Shown one piece after another: positions 17,240 through 27,875 of a DNA stretch of 64,000 nt (its first letter is position 1; every line of letters begins with the position of its first letter). The position numbers were made by a program, and so were the translations under genes. Where the stretch lies: positions 4,117,501-4,181,500 of the forward strand of contig NC_135371.1 in assembly GCF_049243985.1 (NCBI RefSeq). The letters are read 5' to 3'. Below the pieces are notes generated by a model. That model was not told the DNA's origin. It made no database searches and saw only the letters and a program-made list of their open reading frames with translations. Source of the DNA: Paroedura picta. Taxonomy: Eukaryota; Chordata; Lepidosauria; Squamata; Gekkonidae.

Positions 17240-19430
17240 TACTGGAAGGGATGTATAGAATCTCTAACAATTAAGTTGCAAGAATTTGGTGCAACGGCGG
17301 GTTTTCAAATAAATGCAGAAAAATCAAAATGTTGATTAAAAATATAAATTTACAGGAACAAATGAAACTAAAGAAAAAAAAACAAATTAAAATTGAAAAA
17401 AGGGGAATATCTTGGTATAATGTCTAACAACACTGTGTTCCAAAATAATTATGCTAAAATATGGAATGATGTTAGAAATATTTGTTAACATTGGATAATA
17501 TAAAGTTATCATTATTGGGTAGAATTGCTGCAGTTAAAATGCATGTATTGTCTCAAATGCTATTTCTTTTTCAAGCAATAGCAATTTTGTCAATTGATGC
17601 ACCATTTAAACAATGGCAAAAGGATTTAACAAAATTTATTTGGCAGAGTAAAAAGCCTCACTTTAAATATAGAGTCAGATTTGTTTTATTGCGTTAGCCA
17701 TGACAATCCCATCAAATATCCCAAATATGCAAAAGACGTAGAATAAAATGAAAAGCATAAGTTCTAAAATTGATGAAAGTCAAGATTGACTAATAGATAC
17801 AAAATGAGAGTTAAAAATATTAAGACAACACAATTTTGTTGACATTATGCAGCCTAATTTTCTTAAGGGCAAGAGCAGATAGAGCAGCTCTTTTAGATAT
17901 GTTCGTAGGAGTATCGTATTAAATATAAAGTTCTACTAGATGTGAAAGAAAGAAGTTTTGGGTTTCCTAGATCTGAAATTAGATTTGGCAGCATGTTGCT
18001 TTTTCTGGATGAAAGAATATCAGGGGTAGTGAAACTGCGGCCCTCCAGATGTCCATGGACTACAATTCCCAGAAGCCCCTGCCAGCAAATGCTGGCAGGG
18101 GCTTCTGGGAATTGTAGTCCATGGACATCTGGAGGGCCACAGTTTCACTACCCCTGAAATAGATCTTGCTGAGAAACAGGGCATGACCTGGGGTTTGGAT
18201 GGCACAGATACTTATGTTATGATATAGACAAAGCAAACTTTGACTTTAAAACAATTGCACTAGATATGCATTACTGAGAATGGGGAACAAATACAAATGT
18301 AGATTTTATTCTAAAATAACACAATGACTCCCAACACATTAAGTATTATTTTAGATGAGAAATGACAAGGGGAGATCATTGGTTAACTTACTAAGACATG
18401 GTGGATTTCTCTCAAGAGGAGATTAAAATGAAATCAAAGGAAGAACTAACAAAAGAAGGTTTTATGTCAGTGGTTTTCTTACGTTCAGCCCTTTGATAGA
18501 TTTAAAATTGACCATAAAAATATGGCTTTGAAAAACCTGCAAATGTTTTACAGCTGGTACTTTGGACAAATGATGAACATGTTATAAAAAAAGGTATAAA
18601 CCTTTATTGAAGTATAGATGGAAGATGAACAGATTAAAGATTGTATGACAAAATGGAGTCAAAAATTTTGGGCATTCCAGTGGAGCAATGGAAAAAAGTG
18701 TGGAGGAAAAGTATTAAATTTAAAGAAAATTCCTATGAAATGTTATATAGATGGCATATGACACCAGAGAAACTTGATAAAATGTTCCAAAACAGATCTA
18801 ATAAATGCTGGAAATTTGAAAAACGAACGGGAGACTTTTATCATATGTGGTGGACATGTAGTAGAGCCTACAAATTCTTGGTACAAGTACATCCTTATAT
18901 ACAAAGGATTTTAAAGACCAATACATATTTGCAACCCAAGGTGTTTTTGTTGGGACTGATCAATAATGAACTGAAAAATAATCATGGCACTTTGTTCAGA
19001 TATATGACAACAGCAGCGAGAATTCTATATGTGATGCACGGAACTGGAAAAACGCAAATTTACCTACAGTAGAAGAGTGGATCGCTTATTGCTTTGACTA
19101 CAGAAAAATCAACGTCTACTTTTATGACTGCGTGAAAACCATTTCTTGACTTTTTACAGGGAAAGGGAAAAACAGATGGACAATATGTGGATTTGAAGAT
19201 TAAAGAATGTAGATCTCTTGACTTTGTACAACGTTGTGGAAAGTGACTAATGATTAGAGGATGGACACGACTTAATTTGGTTCAAGGCAAAGTAAAATAA
19301 TGCTGCATCAATATCGATCAATCCTATATTGTAACGTAAAAGATACAAGATGTCTGTACTTTGTCCTTTTTTATAATCTTTTTGTAAGCTGTTCTATCCT
19401 ATCCTATTATTAAAATTTAAAAAAAATGAT
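17240..19430 (+). mobile_element. L1 LINE relic
   Basis: 5'-cut ORF2 with L1-like stretches: LLGRIAAVKMHVLSQMLFLF near 17512 and the C-terminal EKRTGDFYHMWWTCSRAYKF near 18818. Broken by stops and a MITE, ending in an A-rich tail near 19430. Confidence 0.75.
18021..18156. mobile_element. Palindromic hAT-type MITE inside an L1 relic
   Basis: 136 bp foldback beginning CAGGGGTAGTGAAACTG and ending CACTACCCCTG. It splits the L1 relic at 17240-19430. Confidence 0.85.
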
Positions 19431-19689
19431 TAAAAACAACATTCCTCTTCCATAGAATAGTGATAAAGTATGCAGTGGTTTGGTTATTTTAGGATTTAGA
19501 ATTTTAATGGGTTTAATAATTTTATGAATTCATAGAATCATAGAGTTGGAAGGGGACCTCCAGGTCTAATCCAGTCTGGCCTGGTGGAAATTTGCCTCTC
19601 GACCACCAAGTGGCAATTGGCATTTCTGGGGGCCTGCAAGAAAGGGCCACAAGAGCCAAGCACCGACATAATCCCTTCTCCCCACCCAG

Positions 19690-19757
19690 TCACTGGCAGG
19701 GGCTCCTGGGAATTGTAGTCCATGGACATCTGGAGGGCCACAGTTTGACTACCCCTG
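19690..19757. mobile_element. MITE half (right arm only)
   Basis: Only one arm, from GGCAGGGGCTCCTGGGAATT to ACTACCCCTG. Confidence 0.75.
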
Positions 19758-19917
19758 GCCTACATTCACAGAATCAGCATTTCTGTCAGACGGCTATCTA
19801 GCCTCTGCTTTAAAACTTCCAAAGAAGGAGAACCCTTCTCCTCCCAAGAAAGCCTGTTCCACTGAGGAACCAGTTGGGAAGTTCTTCTGGATATTTAGCT
19901 GAAAATACTACACCATT

Positions 19918-20123
19918 GGTTGGTGTAGTGGCTAAGAGTACAAACTTCTAATCTCGCAAGCTGGGTTCGGTTCTGCACTCCCCCACATGCAGCCAGCTGG
20001 GTGACCTTGGGCTCACCATGGCACTGATAAAGTTGTTCTGACTGAGGGAAGGTGAATGTAAGCTACTTTGAGACTCCTTCAAGTAGAGAAAAGCGGCATA
20101 TAAGAACCAACTCTTCTTCTTTA
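19918..20123 (+). mobile_element. tRNA-headed SINE
   Basis: Same family, with a deletion in the middle and a CTT tail. Confidence 0.75.
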
Positions 20124-20137
20124 GTCCAACCATCTGG

Positions 20138-20345
20138 GGCAGGGATCCCCAACCTTTTGGCACATGGGGGCCGCATTAACATGTCCACTGCCTAAAGAGG
20201 GCCACATGGAGACCCCAGCAAATAATGTTGCTGTTGTCTTTTTTGTAAGAACGGGACAGGATGAATAGCAGTCACACAAAAAGAAAATCCATACAATTAA
20301 ACCCAACAAAACCCCACTAAAACCCAATTACTAGAGCATATAAGA
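20138..20345 (+). mobile_element. Possible hAT end fragment
   Basis: CAGGGATCCCCAACCTTTTG start, typical of hAT termini. No matching right end found. Confidence 0.35.
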
Positions 20346-20615
20346 TCAGGTACCACATCCAGGGAGGGGGGATTGGTTGACGCACATGCCTCTGTTTTGG
20401 TCAGTGCTCCCCTCCTCCCCTTCCCCCCACCTGCTCCTTCCTGGGGGTTCACTACCTCCCTTGTACCCCAGCAGCATAGAGCAGGGATTCCCCAGCAGCC
20501 CCCCCCTCCCTGGATGCCCCTCTGCCAATTCCCCTCTGCAGCAAAAAGTAAAAGCCAGGGATCTTCTGTTTTTTTCTTTTCAACTCACTCAAATCCTCTC
20601 CTTCTTCATGCCCAG

Positions 20616-21946
20616 ATGAAAAGGGGCCTCTTTCCACAGTCTGGGGTGACCTAAGAAGAGGGGGAGTTGATGGAAGAGAAGGACCTGGAATTACCCAGAC
20701 AGCAAGGAAAGGCCCCCAGCTCACCAGGCAGGGAGTGGTGCTGAATTTTGGGGGGAAAGCTGCTCCAGATATCCTGGCTCAGGAAACAATGATTGCAAAT
20801 GTGAATTGTCAGCATTTCCAGCAGGCTGCTGCAGTGATGAGGAGTGGGGCAGGGTCTGTCTCCTTTGCCTGTGTAATTCATTCTCTTACCCCACTCTCTT
20901 GCTGCTGTTTCAGAGGTGGGGACCATCCATGACCGTGGAAGAGAAATTCTCCGAGGCAGGAGGAGTTCCTTCAGAGGACTGACCCTCTCCCGTGGGAAGG
21001 GGCTTTGTGCCCTGGTGAACTTGTTGGGTAAGGTCAGGAAGAATAGGAAGTAATTCTGCACACGACGTAGATTGGACAAGCAGCTCTCATTGCTCACGGA
21101 TATTGCGATGGTCACTCACTTTAAAGGGAGACTGGAGAGATCCAGGGAGGGTAGCTCTGTTCTTATCCACATGAATTGAAATATTCATCAAATAGGTAGC
21201 TCAAAAGAGAAAGGGCAAATCTAGATACAGCTATTAGCCAAAGCTGAATGAATGGAACTTCTGCATAATTACTTTGAAAGCCATACCTCTGCGATGTCAC
21301 TGCCATACACATGCATTTTCTTCCCCATAAGCCAGACACTGCGGGGGGCGCGGGGGGGGGAAGCCAGCAGAAGAAAAGTATACCTGGACCTCAGATCTGT
21401 TCCCGCTGGGCTGCTGTCCTGTGTCTGAGCTCTGGAGTTCACAGGGCACATTTCAAATCTCTCAAAAGTCAGAAACACGTTGGCAGCATTTACAACCCCT
21501 GGAGCCTCATGGATGAGAGTTGCTTCTCCTCCACCTCTCCCACCGTTTACTTCAAATCATTATACATTTTGTTGAGTGTGCACAGGGCAGAGTTCCCCAT
21601 CCTGGGAATAATGGTGCGAGAAATGTAATGCAGAAAGGGAAACAAAATAGGAAGTCAAGCGTAATGGCCTATTTTCCATTTTCCTCTCCTTTACAGGAAG
21701 TAGAGAGACACTGTTGCAGAGGTGAGCAAACGTCGGCTGCACATCCAGTCCAGGTGAGAGAGTTGAGCAGGACACAACCTGGGACTCCTCCTTTCCCATG
21801 TGATACAGGTGAACACCTCTTTTCCCCCATTCTGGCATGGTGCCCCCTCCCAGAATTCCCCCTTCCCGAGCAGGTGTCTCTGCCTGGCTTGATCTCGGAC
21901 AAAGGAGTCTGCTTTTTCTTTCCGTCACCGGTTTCCTCTGCAGAGG
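20616..21946 (+). pseudogene. Gene C: decayed SCAN-KRAB gene fragment
   Basis: Pieces of the cluster's exon series in order on the plus strand. 20616-20824 matches the N-terminal half of the SCAN exon, but the normal ATG reads GTG. The whole SCAN core is missing: sequence jumps from HFQ into the following intron. 20914-20990 matches the linker exon, with the donor GT read as GG and a stop in frame. 21697-21753 is a shortened 71 nt exon (57 nt). 21921-21946 holds only the first bases of KRAB, with its acceptor AG lost. No finger exon follows. Intron 1 (20400-20590) matches gene B's at 9740-9920. Clearly non-functional. Confidence 0.8.
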
Positions 21947-21959
21947 GAGAGGGGAAAAT

Positions 21960-22160
21960 ATCAGAACAGCGGAAAGAAACCAAAGGTCTCAGAAGGAAAT
22001 CCTACAGGATCCGAGCTCTGCCCCGTGGCTATTAACCAGTGGGGTTCCCCGCTTTGCAATTTAACATTTGTGTGGAGCTGCTTGGAGAGGAGATGCAATT
22101 GGATGTTGGGTGACCGAATCTGAAAATCATGCTGATCTACAACCATCCGTTTTTGGGACT
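21960..22160 (-). pseudogene. Ghost of an inverted gene: intron-1 sequence only
   Basis: This stretch matches 7845-8045 in the same orientation, that is, intron 1 of minus-strand gene A. Shared landmarks are AAAGGTCTCAGAAGGAAAT, GCAATTTAA and GTTGGGTGACC-like sequence. It follows gene C's KRAB remnant directly. A minus-strand gene probably lay here and lost its exons in the deletion that also removed C's finger exon. Confidence 0.6.
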
Positions 22161-22628
22161 CTGTTTTAGTAATGTGCCATCCCCAAGGAGGGATTGATGG
22201 CCTGGAGATAAAGGAAATGATTACAACCTTCTGATTGATCGCAGAGTTATTAGAAATTGACTGCAGTTCCGCATGTTCGTTTGATTGTTTTGACTCTGGG
22301 TTCTTATCAAGAGAACAGCATGTTCCTCTCTAGAACGTAGCTTCCCAGGCGGAGGAGGAGGGAGTGTTTTGAGCAGGGCCAAGCCGGTCTTATCTTGTGG
22401 GCCAAGGCTAGAAGGCATGAGTGAGCCATGACAATCTGTAACCCTTGGGGACTGGGACTGACGCCAGGCAAAGACCCAGATCTCCCTCAGCAGTTCCTGG
22501 AAGGGCGGCATAAGGGCGGTAGGAATTCCTGGGAGGCGGAGTGTGGAGATGTTGGCTCATCCTGCAAGGACTCATTTTTCCCAACCTCCAAAAAAACAGG
22601 GCATTTAACACAATGTCATTCTATTGTT

Positions 22629-22921
22629 AAGAGCCTCTTGTGGCGCAGGGTGGTAAGGCAGCAGAATGCAGTCTGAAGCTCTGTCCATGAGGCTGGGAGT
22701 TCAATCCCAGCAGCCGGCTTAAGGTCGACTCAGCCTTCCATCCTTCCGAGGTCGGTAAAATAAGTCCCCAGCTTGCTGCTGGGGTTTAAATGGTAATGAC
22801 TGGGGAAAACACTGGCAAACCACCCCATATTGAGTCTGCCATGAAAACGCTGGAGGGCGTCACCCCAAGGGTCAGTCATGACCCGGTGCTTGCACAGGGG
22901 ATACCTTTACCTTTACCTTTA
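22629..22921 (+). mobile_element. Sauria-type SINE (BovB-like tail)
   Basis: Same family. Target duplications ATTCTATTGTT at 22618-22628 and 22922-22932. Confidence 0.88.
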
Positions 22922-23225
22922 ATTCTATTGTTCTCTGCGTAGGCTTAGGAACTCCCCTGCATCTGTATTTCTTCTGCAGTGAAAATATTAAAAAGGCTTT
23001 CCTCAGTGTGATTAATTGGGGTTGGGTGTTTTTTTTTTTAATTTCATCAAGAAAATCATACGAAGTCATGAGGATCAGCACCTGAAATCCATGTTTTATT
23101 TTCATGGTTCAGTATCATGATGGATCTGGCATAATTTCTCAACAAATTCAAAGGGGAAAAATCCAGTGCAACAATACAAACAGGTCCAGAGCATATTGGT
23201 AGACTTCTGAGGGGGGGCAGGGGGG

Positions 23226-24232
23226 GATCAGGGGCCTTTCAGTTGCTGTTGATTACGTCTGGTCTCAGCCAAATGCCTGGCGGAAGAGCTCCTTTTTGCA
23301 GGCCCTGCGGAACTGTTTAAGCTCCATCGGGGCCCTGATCTCCTCCGGGAGCTCGTTCCACCAGGTAGGGGCCAGAACAGAGAATGCTCTGGCCCTCGTC
23401 GAGACCAGACGGACTTCTTTAGGGCCAAGGATCCTTAGCTGGTTGGCGGCAGTGGAGCACAGAGCTCTTTGGGGGGCATAGGCGGGGAGGTGGTCCCTCA
23501 GGTACACTGGGCCCTGACCGCGTATGGCCTTGAAGGTAATTACCAGAACCTTTAGTCTGATCAGGAATTCAACTGGCAACCATTGCAGCTGATGGAGAAT
23601 AGGCCGGATATGGGACCTCCACGGTGTTGCTGTGAGGATCCTGGCCGCTGCATTTTGAACCTGCTGTAGTTTCTGGGTCAGGGCTAAGGGCAGGCCTGCG
23701 TAGAGCGAGTTACAGAAGTCCAGTCTAGAGGTGACCGTCGCATGGATCACTGTGGCTAGGTGTTCCTGGGCCAGGTAGGGCGCTAGTAGTTTGGCTTGGC
23801 GGAGGTGGTAGAATGCCAGCCGCGCTACCTTTGTGATCTGGGCTTCCATTGTAAGGGAAGTATCCAGAATCACGCCTAGGTTCCTGGCGGAGTGAGCCGT
23901 AGAGAGCTGTACATCCAGGGTAGGCAGGTGCGCTTCCTCACATGGGCCCTTCCTACCCAGCCACAGGACCTCCGTCTTTGAAGGATTGAGCTTCAGACGA
24001 CTCTGCTTGAGCCATCTCGTCCCTGCTTCCAGGCAGCTGGCTAATGCTTCTGGGGGAGAGTCAGGGCGGCCATCCATCAGGAGGAAGAGCTGGGTGTCAT
24101 CGGCATATTGATGGCAACCCAGCCCAAACTTCCGTACCAGTTGTGCGAGAGGGCGCATGAAGATGTTGAATAGGATAGGAGAGAGGACCGCTCCCTGCGG
24201 GACTTGAAGGAGCTCATCAGTTGAAACCATCT
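23226..24232 (-). mobile_element. L2-type LINE, 5'-truncated, long open frame
   Basis: An uninterrupted 321 codon frame (24230-23265) carries RT motifs PQGAVLSPILFNIFM and QYADDTQLFL and the C-terminal SRLDFCNSLYAGLP and LQWLPVEFLIRLKV typical of L2/CR1-clade RT. 5' truncation falls within the RT domain, so it cannot be autonomous. Confidence 0.85.
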
Positions 24233-24468
24233 AAGCAAATATGGAAGCAAATTTTAGCGCTCAGAGCCTTGAATAAATCTTTGTTGGTCTTAAAGGTGCC
24301 AACTGGACTTATGTTTTGTTTTTCTAAAAGGCTTGTTTGTGTTGAACACTCTCTGTCGAAAACCATTCAGATCGGGCTGCGGGACACAACAAGGTTCATT
24401 GCACAGACTCATCCAGAGGGGATGCTTATAAATGGTACGGTTTGATATTCAGACCCACAACGTTTCTA

Positions 24469-24548
24469 GGTGGGGTGGTTAAGAGCCGCAGCTTCTAATC
24501 AGGCGAGCCAGGTTTGATTCCCCGCTCCCCCCCCCCCATGCAGCTCTT
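24469..24548 (+). mobile_element. SINE head fragment
   Basis: Only the tRNA-like head (GTGGTTAAGAGCCGCAGCTT, GGTTTGATTCCCCGC). Confidence 0.6.
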
Positions 24549-25021
24549 TTATTTATTGAAGTTTGTCGCTCTTGACAAAACTGGGTTGCTCGGAAACAAG
24601 AGGACAAAGTTTTGATTCCAGGGCCCCCTTTCTGACCCGGGAGGCTTCCTTCTGCGTGGAACCTTCCCCGGGTATGGCAGAGAATCCCACCCCCCAGCAC
24701 TCCCAATAGGGGGGAGCAGGGAGGGGGACAGGCAACTGCAGGACCCTCCCCCCGACCTGCGTCCCTCCTCCCGACTCCCCCCAGCCCTTCCTCGCAGCTC
24801 AGACCTGCGGCTCAAGGGGGATGGGCCGGAGTCCCGGGCAGGGGGCTGCGGGGAGGGGGAGGAGGGCGGCCAGGGTCAGCCTCAGAGGGGCATCCAGTCG
24901 GGCCCTGGCCGAGGAGAGGAGCCCTTTCCTTTCCCTGCAGCCCCGAGAGGGTTAAGGGGACCGAGTCCGGGGCTAGAGAGGCGGGGGGAGGGGCTCCTTT
25001 CCTGGGAGGGGGAGGGGCGGG

Positions 25022-25787
25022 TGTAGAGATCCGGCTAGGTAAGCGCTGGCAAACCATGCTAGGTAAGCAGGTGCTGGCAAACCACGCCTCCATAAGCTGC
25101 ACCTCTGCACCAAACTTCTTCCCATCACTTCACAGCTTTCCTAAATTCGCCACCTATGGCAGGGGTAGTCAAACTGCGGCCCTCCAGATGCCCATGGACT
25201 ACAATTCCCAGGAGCCCCCTGCCAGCAGGGGGCTCCTGGGAATTGTAGTCCGTGGACATCTGGAGGGCCGCAGTTTGACTACCCCTGATCTATGGCATGG
25301 CAGCTAGCAATACCGATCACGTTAGAACACAAGGGCTTGCACGTTTTCTTGCAAGTTTTCCTTTGCTCTAACTTCCTTACATGGAGCTATAAATAACATG
25401 GAGCTCCCGGTTTCGGCCAGGCCGGGAGGCTGGCAAACCACCTCCTTTAATGGGCGAACCTGGGATTGCACTCCAAGTTAATTAGGTTTTGGCTTTTTGC
25501 TATATAAGGCGGTGGAATGTCCGCTGGGGGCTTCGCATGAATTGACCAATTGGGTGCCCACCGGCTCCTCAGGAATGTTCTTTGTCTACCTCTGTATAAA
25601 TAAAGCCGCCCCCGTGTGGTCGAAAGGCTTTTCGCCCCGGCTGCCTGCTTCGCAAGCCCACACTTGCAAGTTTTCCTTTGTTCTAACTTCCCTGCACGGA
25701 GCTATAAATAAAAGGGGTGCCTTCTGATCTTGAGGCTTTTTTCACCAGACTCCTGCCTCATGTCATTTTTCATGCTGCCTCCTGACA
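25022..25787 (+). mobile_element. Probable solo LTR (fossil) in gene D promoter
   Basis: TG...CA ends, flanked by GGCGGG on both sides (the flank is GC-rich, so the match is weak evidence). It has a TATATAAGG box near 25501, AATAAA near 25599, two near-identical segments of about 47 bp at 25351 and 25666, and a nested MITE. Family unknown, and no internal genes present. The paralogue promoters lack it. Confidence 0.5.
25160..25287. mobile_element. Palindromic hAT-type MITE nested in the LTR of gene D's promoter
   Basis: Foldback with flanks ACCTATGG / ATCTATGG (7 of 8). Confidence 0.85.
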
Positions 25788-26415
25788 GGCGGGGCGGGCT
25801 GCAGGGGAAGGAGGAGCAGCCGGAGCCCGAGAGGTCTACTCGCAAGTAATGCTGGGGGGGGGGGCTAATGGGGGTCGCAGTCTGGCGGGGGAGGGGGCGG
25901 GGTTGGATCCCGGTCCTTGCAGAGACGCTTCCGGGCCTCTGTGCAGCCGCTAATATCATGTTATTAACGGTATAATAATGCATCCAATAAAGTACAAGTA
26001 ACTTATGCTGCCCATCCTCAGTGACCTTTAACTCCGTGGGTCTAAATCCCAGGTGAACTGCTTATTTAAATTATTTTTTTAAAAGTCCCATCCCTCCGTA
26101 GTAGGTTTAGCTCCCAGAGTACATGAGGGTTCTGAGAGAACTGGCTCGGTTCCGCCATCCCTGCAAGGTGGAGCTGTTCCGCTGGGCACGTGGTTGAGGC
26201 CGGTACGGAAGGAAGTTCAGCACACCGCCCTGAGCCACATGGGATGGCCGTATATAAACAATAAATGATATAATAATCATGGAACGTCTTATAGGCCTCC
26301 CCTACCAGCTTTGATCTCTCTCTTATATATTATATATTCCAGCTCTGCTGTTGAATCAACTGAATGGCGCTGCCAGTTTTCATTCGTTTCAAAGGCATTT
26401 TGCCATCTTCAGCAG

Positions 26416-26788
26416 AGGTCCCCAACCTCAGGCCTCCTGGCTCCATGCAGCCCCCGACCTCCTCCTATGCAGCTGTTGAGTTGAACATTGAGTTGAACAT
26501 TGTGCAGCCGTTGAGTTGCCTTGGCTAACAGAAAACAGCCACAAAACCCACAGTGACTAGGGAGGCATGTGTAGCTACATGAAAGGATTCCACAGTAAAA
26601 TATTGTTCCAAAATGGATTGCATTAAAGTTAACCTTTCTTCATTTGCCTTGGAATGTTTACTTTTGATCAAAATTTATTTAGGTATTTAAGTAGGGAAAT
26701 ACTTTTGTTACATGTTGGTTTAAGATTTGGCCCTCTTTGGTCATTGGGCCCACTAAATGCAGCGCTCAAAAAGCTGGGGACCCCTCGG
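26416..26788. mobile_element. hAT-type DNA transposon remnant in gene D intron 1
   Basis: Ends CAGAGGTCCCCAACCTC and GGGGACCCCTG form imperfect inverted repeats. A related copy is at 62073-62444 in gene H's intron 1. Confidence 0.55.
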
Positions 26789-27231
26789 GACCCCTGTTTT
26801 AAGGAGCTGCCCTGAGATGAATGGTTCATGAAGAGCAGGTTACAAATATACATAAGTTAATAAAATTAAAATGACATGGGTTAACAAAAGTAGATCAGAT
26901 CCATCACCATGGCCTGAGCTCCAAAACTGATATATCCAGTAATTTGTTGAACAACAATAGCAAGATTATTATTATTATATTATATTACGAGGGGGGAATA
27001 TGAGGGGGCAATCCTCCTTGTGAATTTGTATGATTTCTGCTTTCCAACAAAATAAAAACGAGGGTCTTGTAGATTGGGGCTTACTCTCTAGGCAGCACCA
27101 GAACAACCCCCCTCCATCTCTTAGGACTGCCAAACGTGGTTCCCAAATATGGATCCTGATGAATCCTCCCGATTTCTGCATTGGGTCACTTGAAAACTTC
27201 TCCCACAGGCTCATGTGGGTATTAAAGACAC

Positions 27232-27282
<51 letters not shown>
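27232..27282 (+). repeat. (GT)n microsatellite in gene D intron 1
   Basis: About 25 uninterrupted GT units, about 115 bp upstream of the SCAN acceptor. Confidence 0.95.
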
Positions 27283-27284
<2 letters not shown>

Positions 27285-27398
27285 AGAGAGAGCTCTGTGG
27301 GGCTCCTTGGAGCAGACCACAAATCACTCAATAGTTTCCTCTGAGATCTTTGGTTTTTCCTGCTTTTTTGATATTTCCCTCTCCCTCTTCATATCCAG

Positions 27399-27875
27399 GT
27401 GAGGAGGGGCCCCTTTCCACAGTCTGAGATGACTAAAGAAAAGAGGAAGGTGATGGAAGAGCAGTTCCCAGAAGGACGTGGAATTAGCAGGACAGCATGG
27501 AAAGGCCTCAGTCCCACCCAGGCAGGGGGTGGTGCTGAATCTTGGGAAGGAACCGCTCCAGAAATCCTGGCTCAGGAAACGATGACCAGAGATGTGAACA
27601 GCCGACGCTTCCGGCACTTCCGCTACCAGGAGGCCGAGGGGCCCCGAGAGGTTTGCAGCCGGCTCCACGGACTCTGCAACCGCTGGCTGGAGCCAGAGAG
27701 GCACACCAAGCAGCAGATCCTGGACCTGGTGATCCTGGAGCAGTTCCTGGCCCTCCAGCCCCAGGAGATGCAGGGCTGGGTGAGAGGATGCGGGCCGGAG
27801 AGCAGCTCCCAGGCGGTGGCCCTGTCCGAAGGCTTCCTCCTGAGCCAGGCGGAGGAGAAGAGGCAGGTGGACCAG
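27399..27875 (+). CDS. Gene D exon 2: SCAN domain
   Basis: Acceptor CTCTTCATATCCAG ends at 27398 and donor CCAG|GTGAGG at 27876. The ATG is at 27429 (GAGATGACT), giving 149 codons. An in-frame GTG at 27399 is not a likely start. SCAN core: [19 protein letters not shown] to [11 protein letters not shown]. Confidence 0.9.

Larger units (their letters stand above)
24780..25845 (+). promoter_or_regulatory. Gene D promoter and non-coding exon 1, split by an LTR
   Basis: The GC-rich block 24800-25021 and the segment 25788-25845 together match the continuous promoter and exon 1 of E (35140-35642). One 40 bp minisatellite unit lies at 24942-24981. Exon 1 ends CTACTCGCAA|GTAATG at 25845. Between the halves sits a 766 bp insertion that looks like a solo LTR. 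CCAATCGG of E/F reads CCAGTCGG here. Confidence 0.65.

Noticed and set aside
22629-22720. tRNA-like heads as tRNA genes
   Set aside because: The box motifs belong to SINE heads joined to SINE bodies, and no intact cloverleaf was seen.
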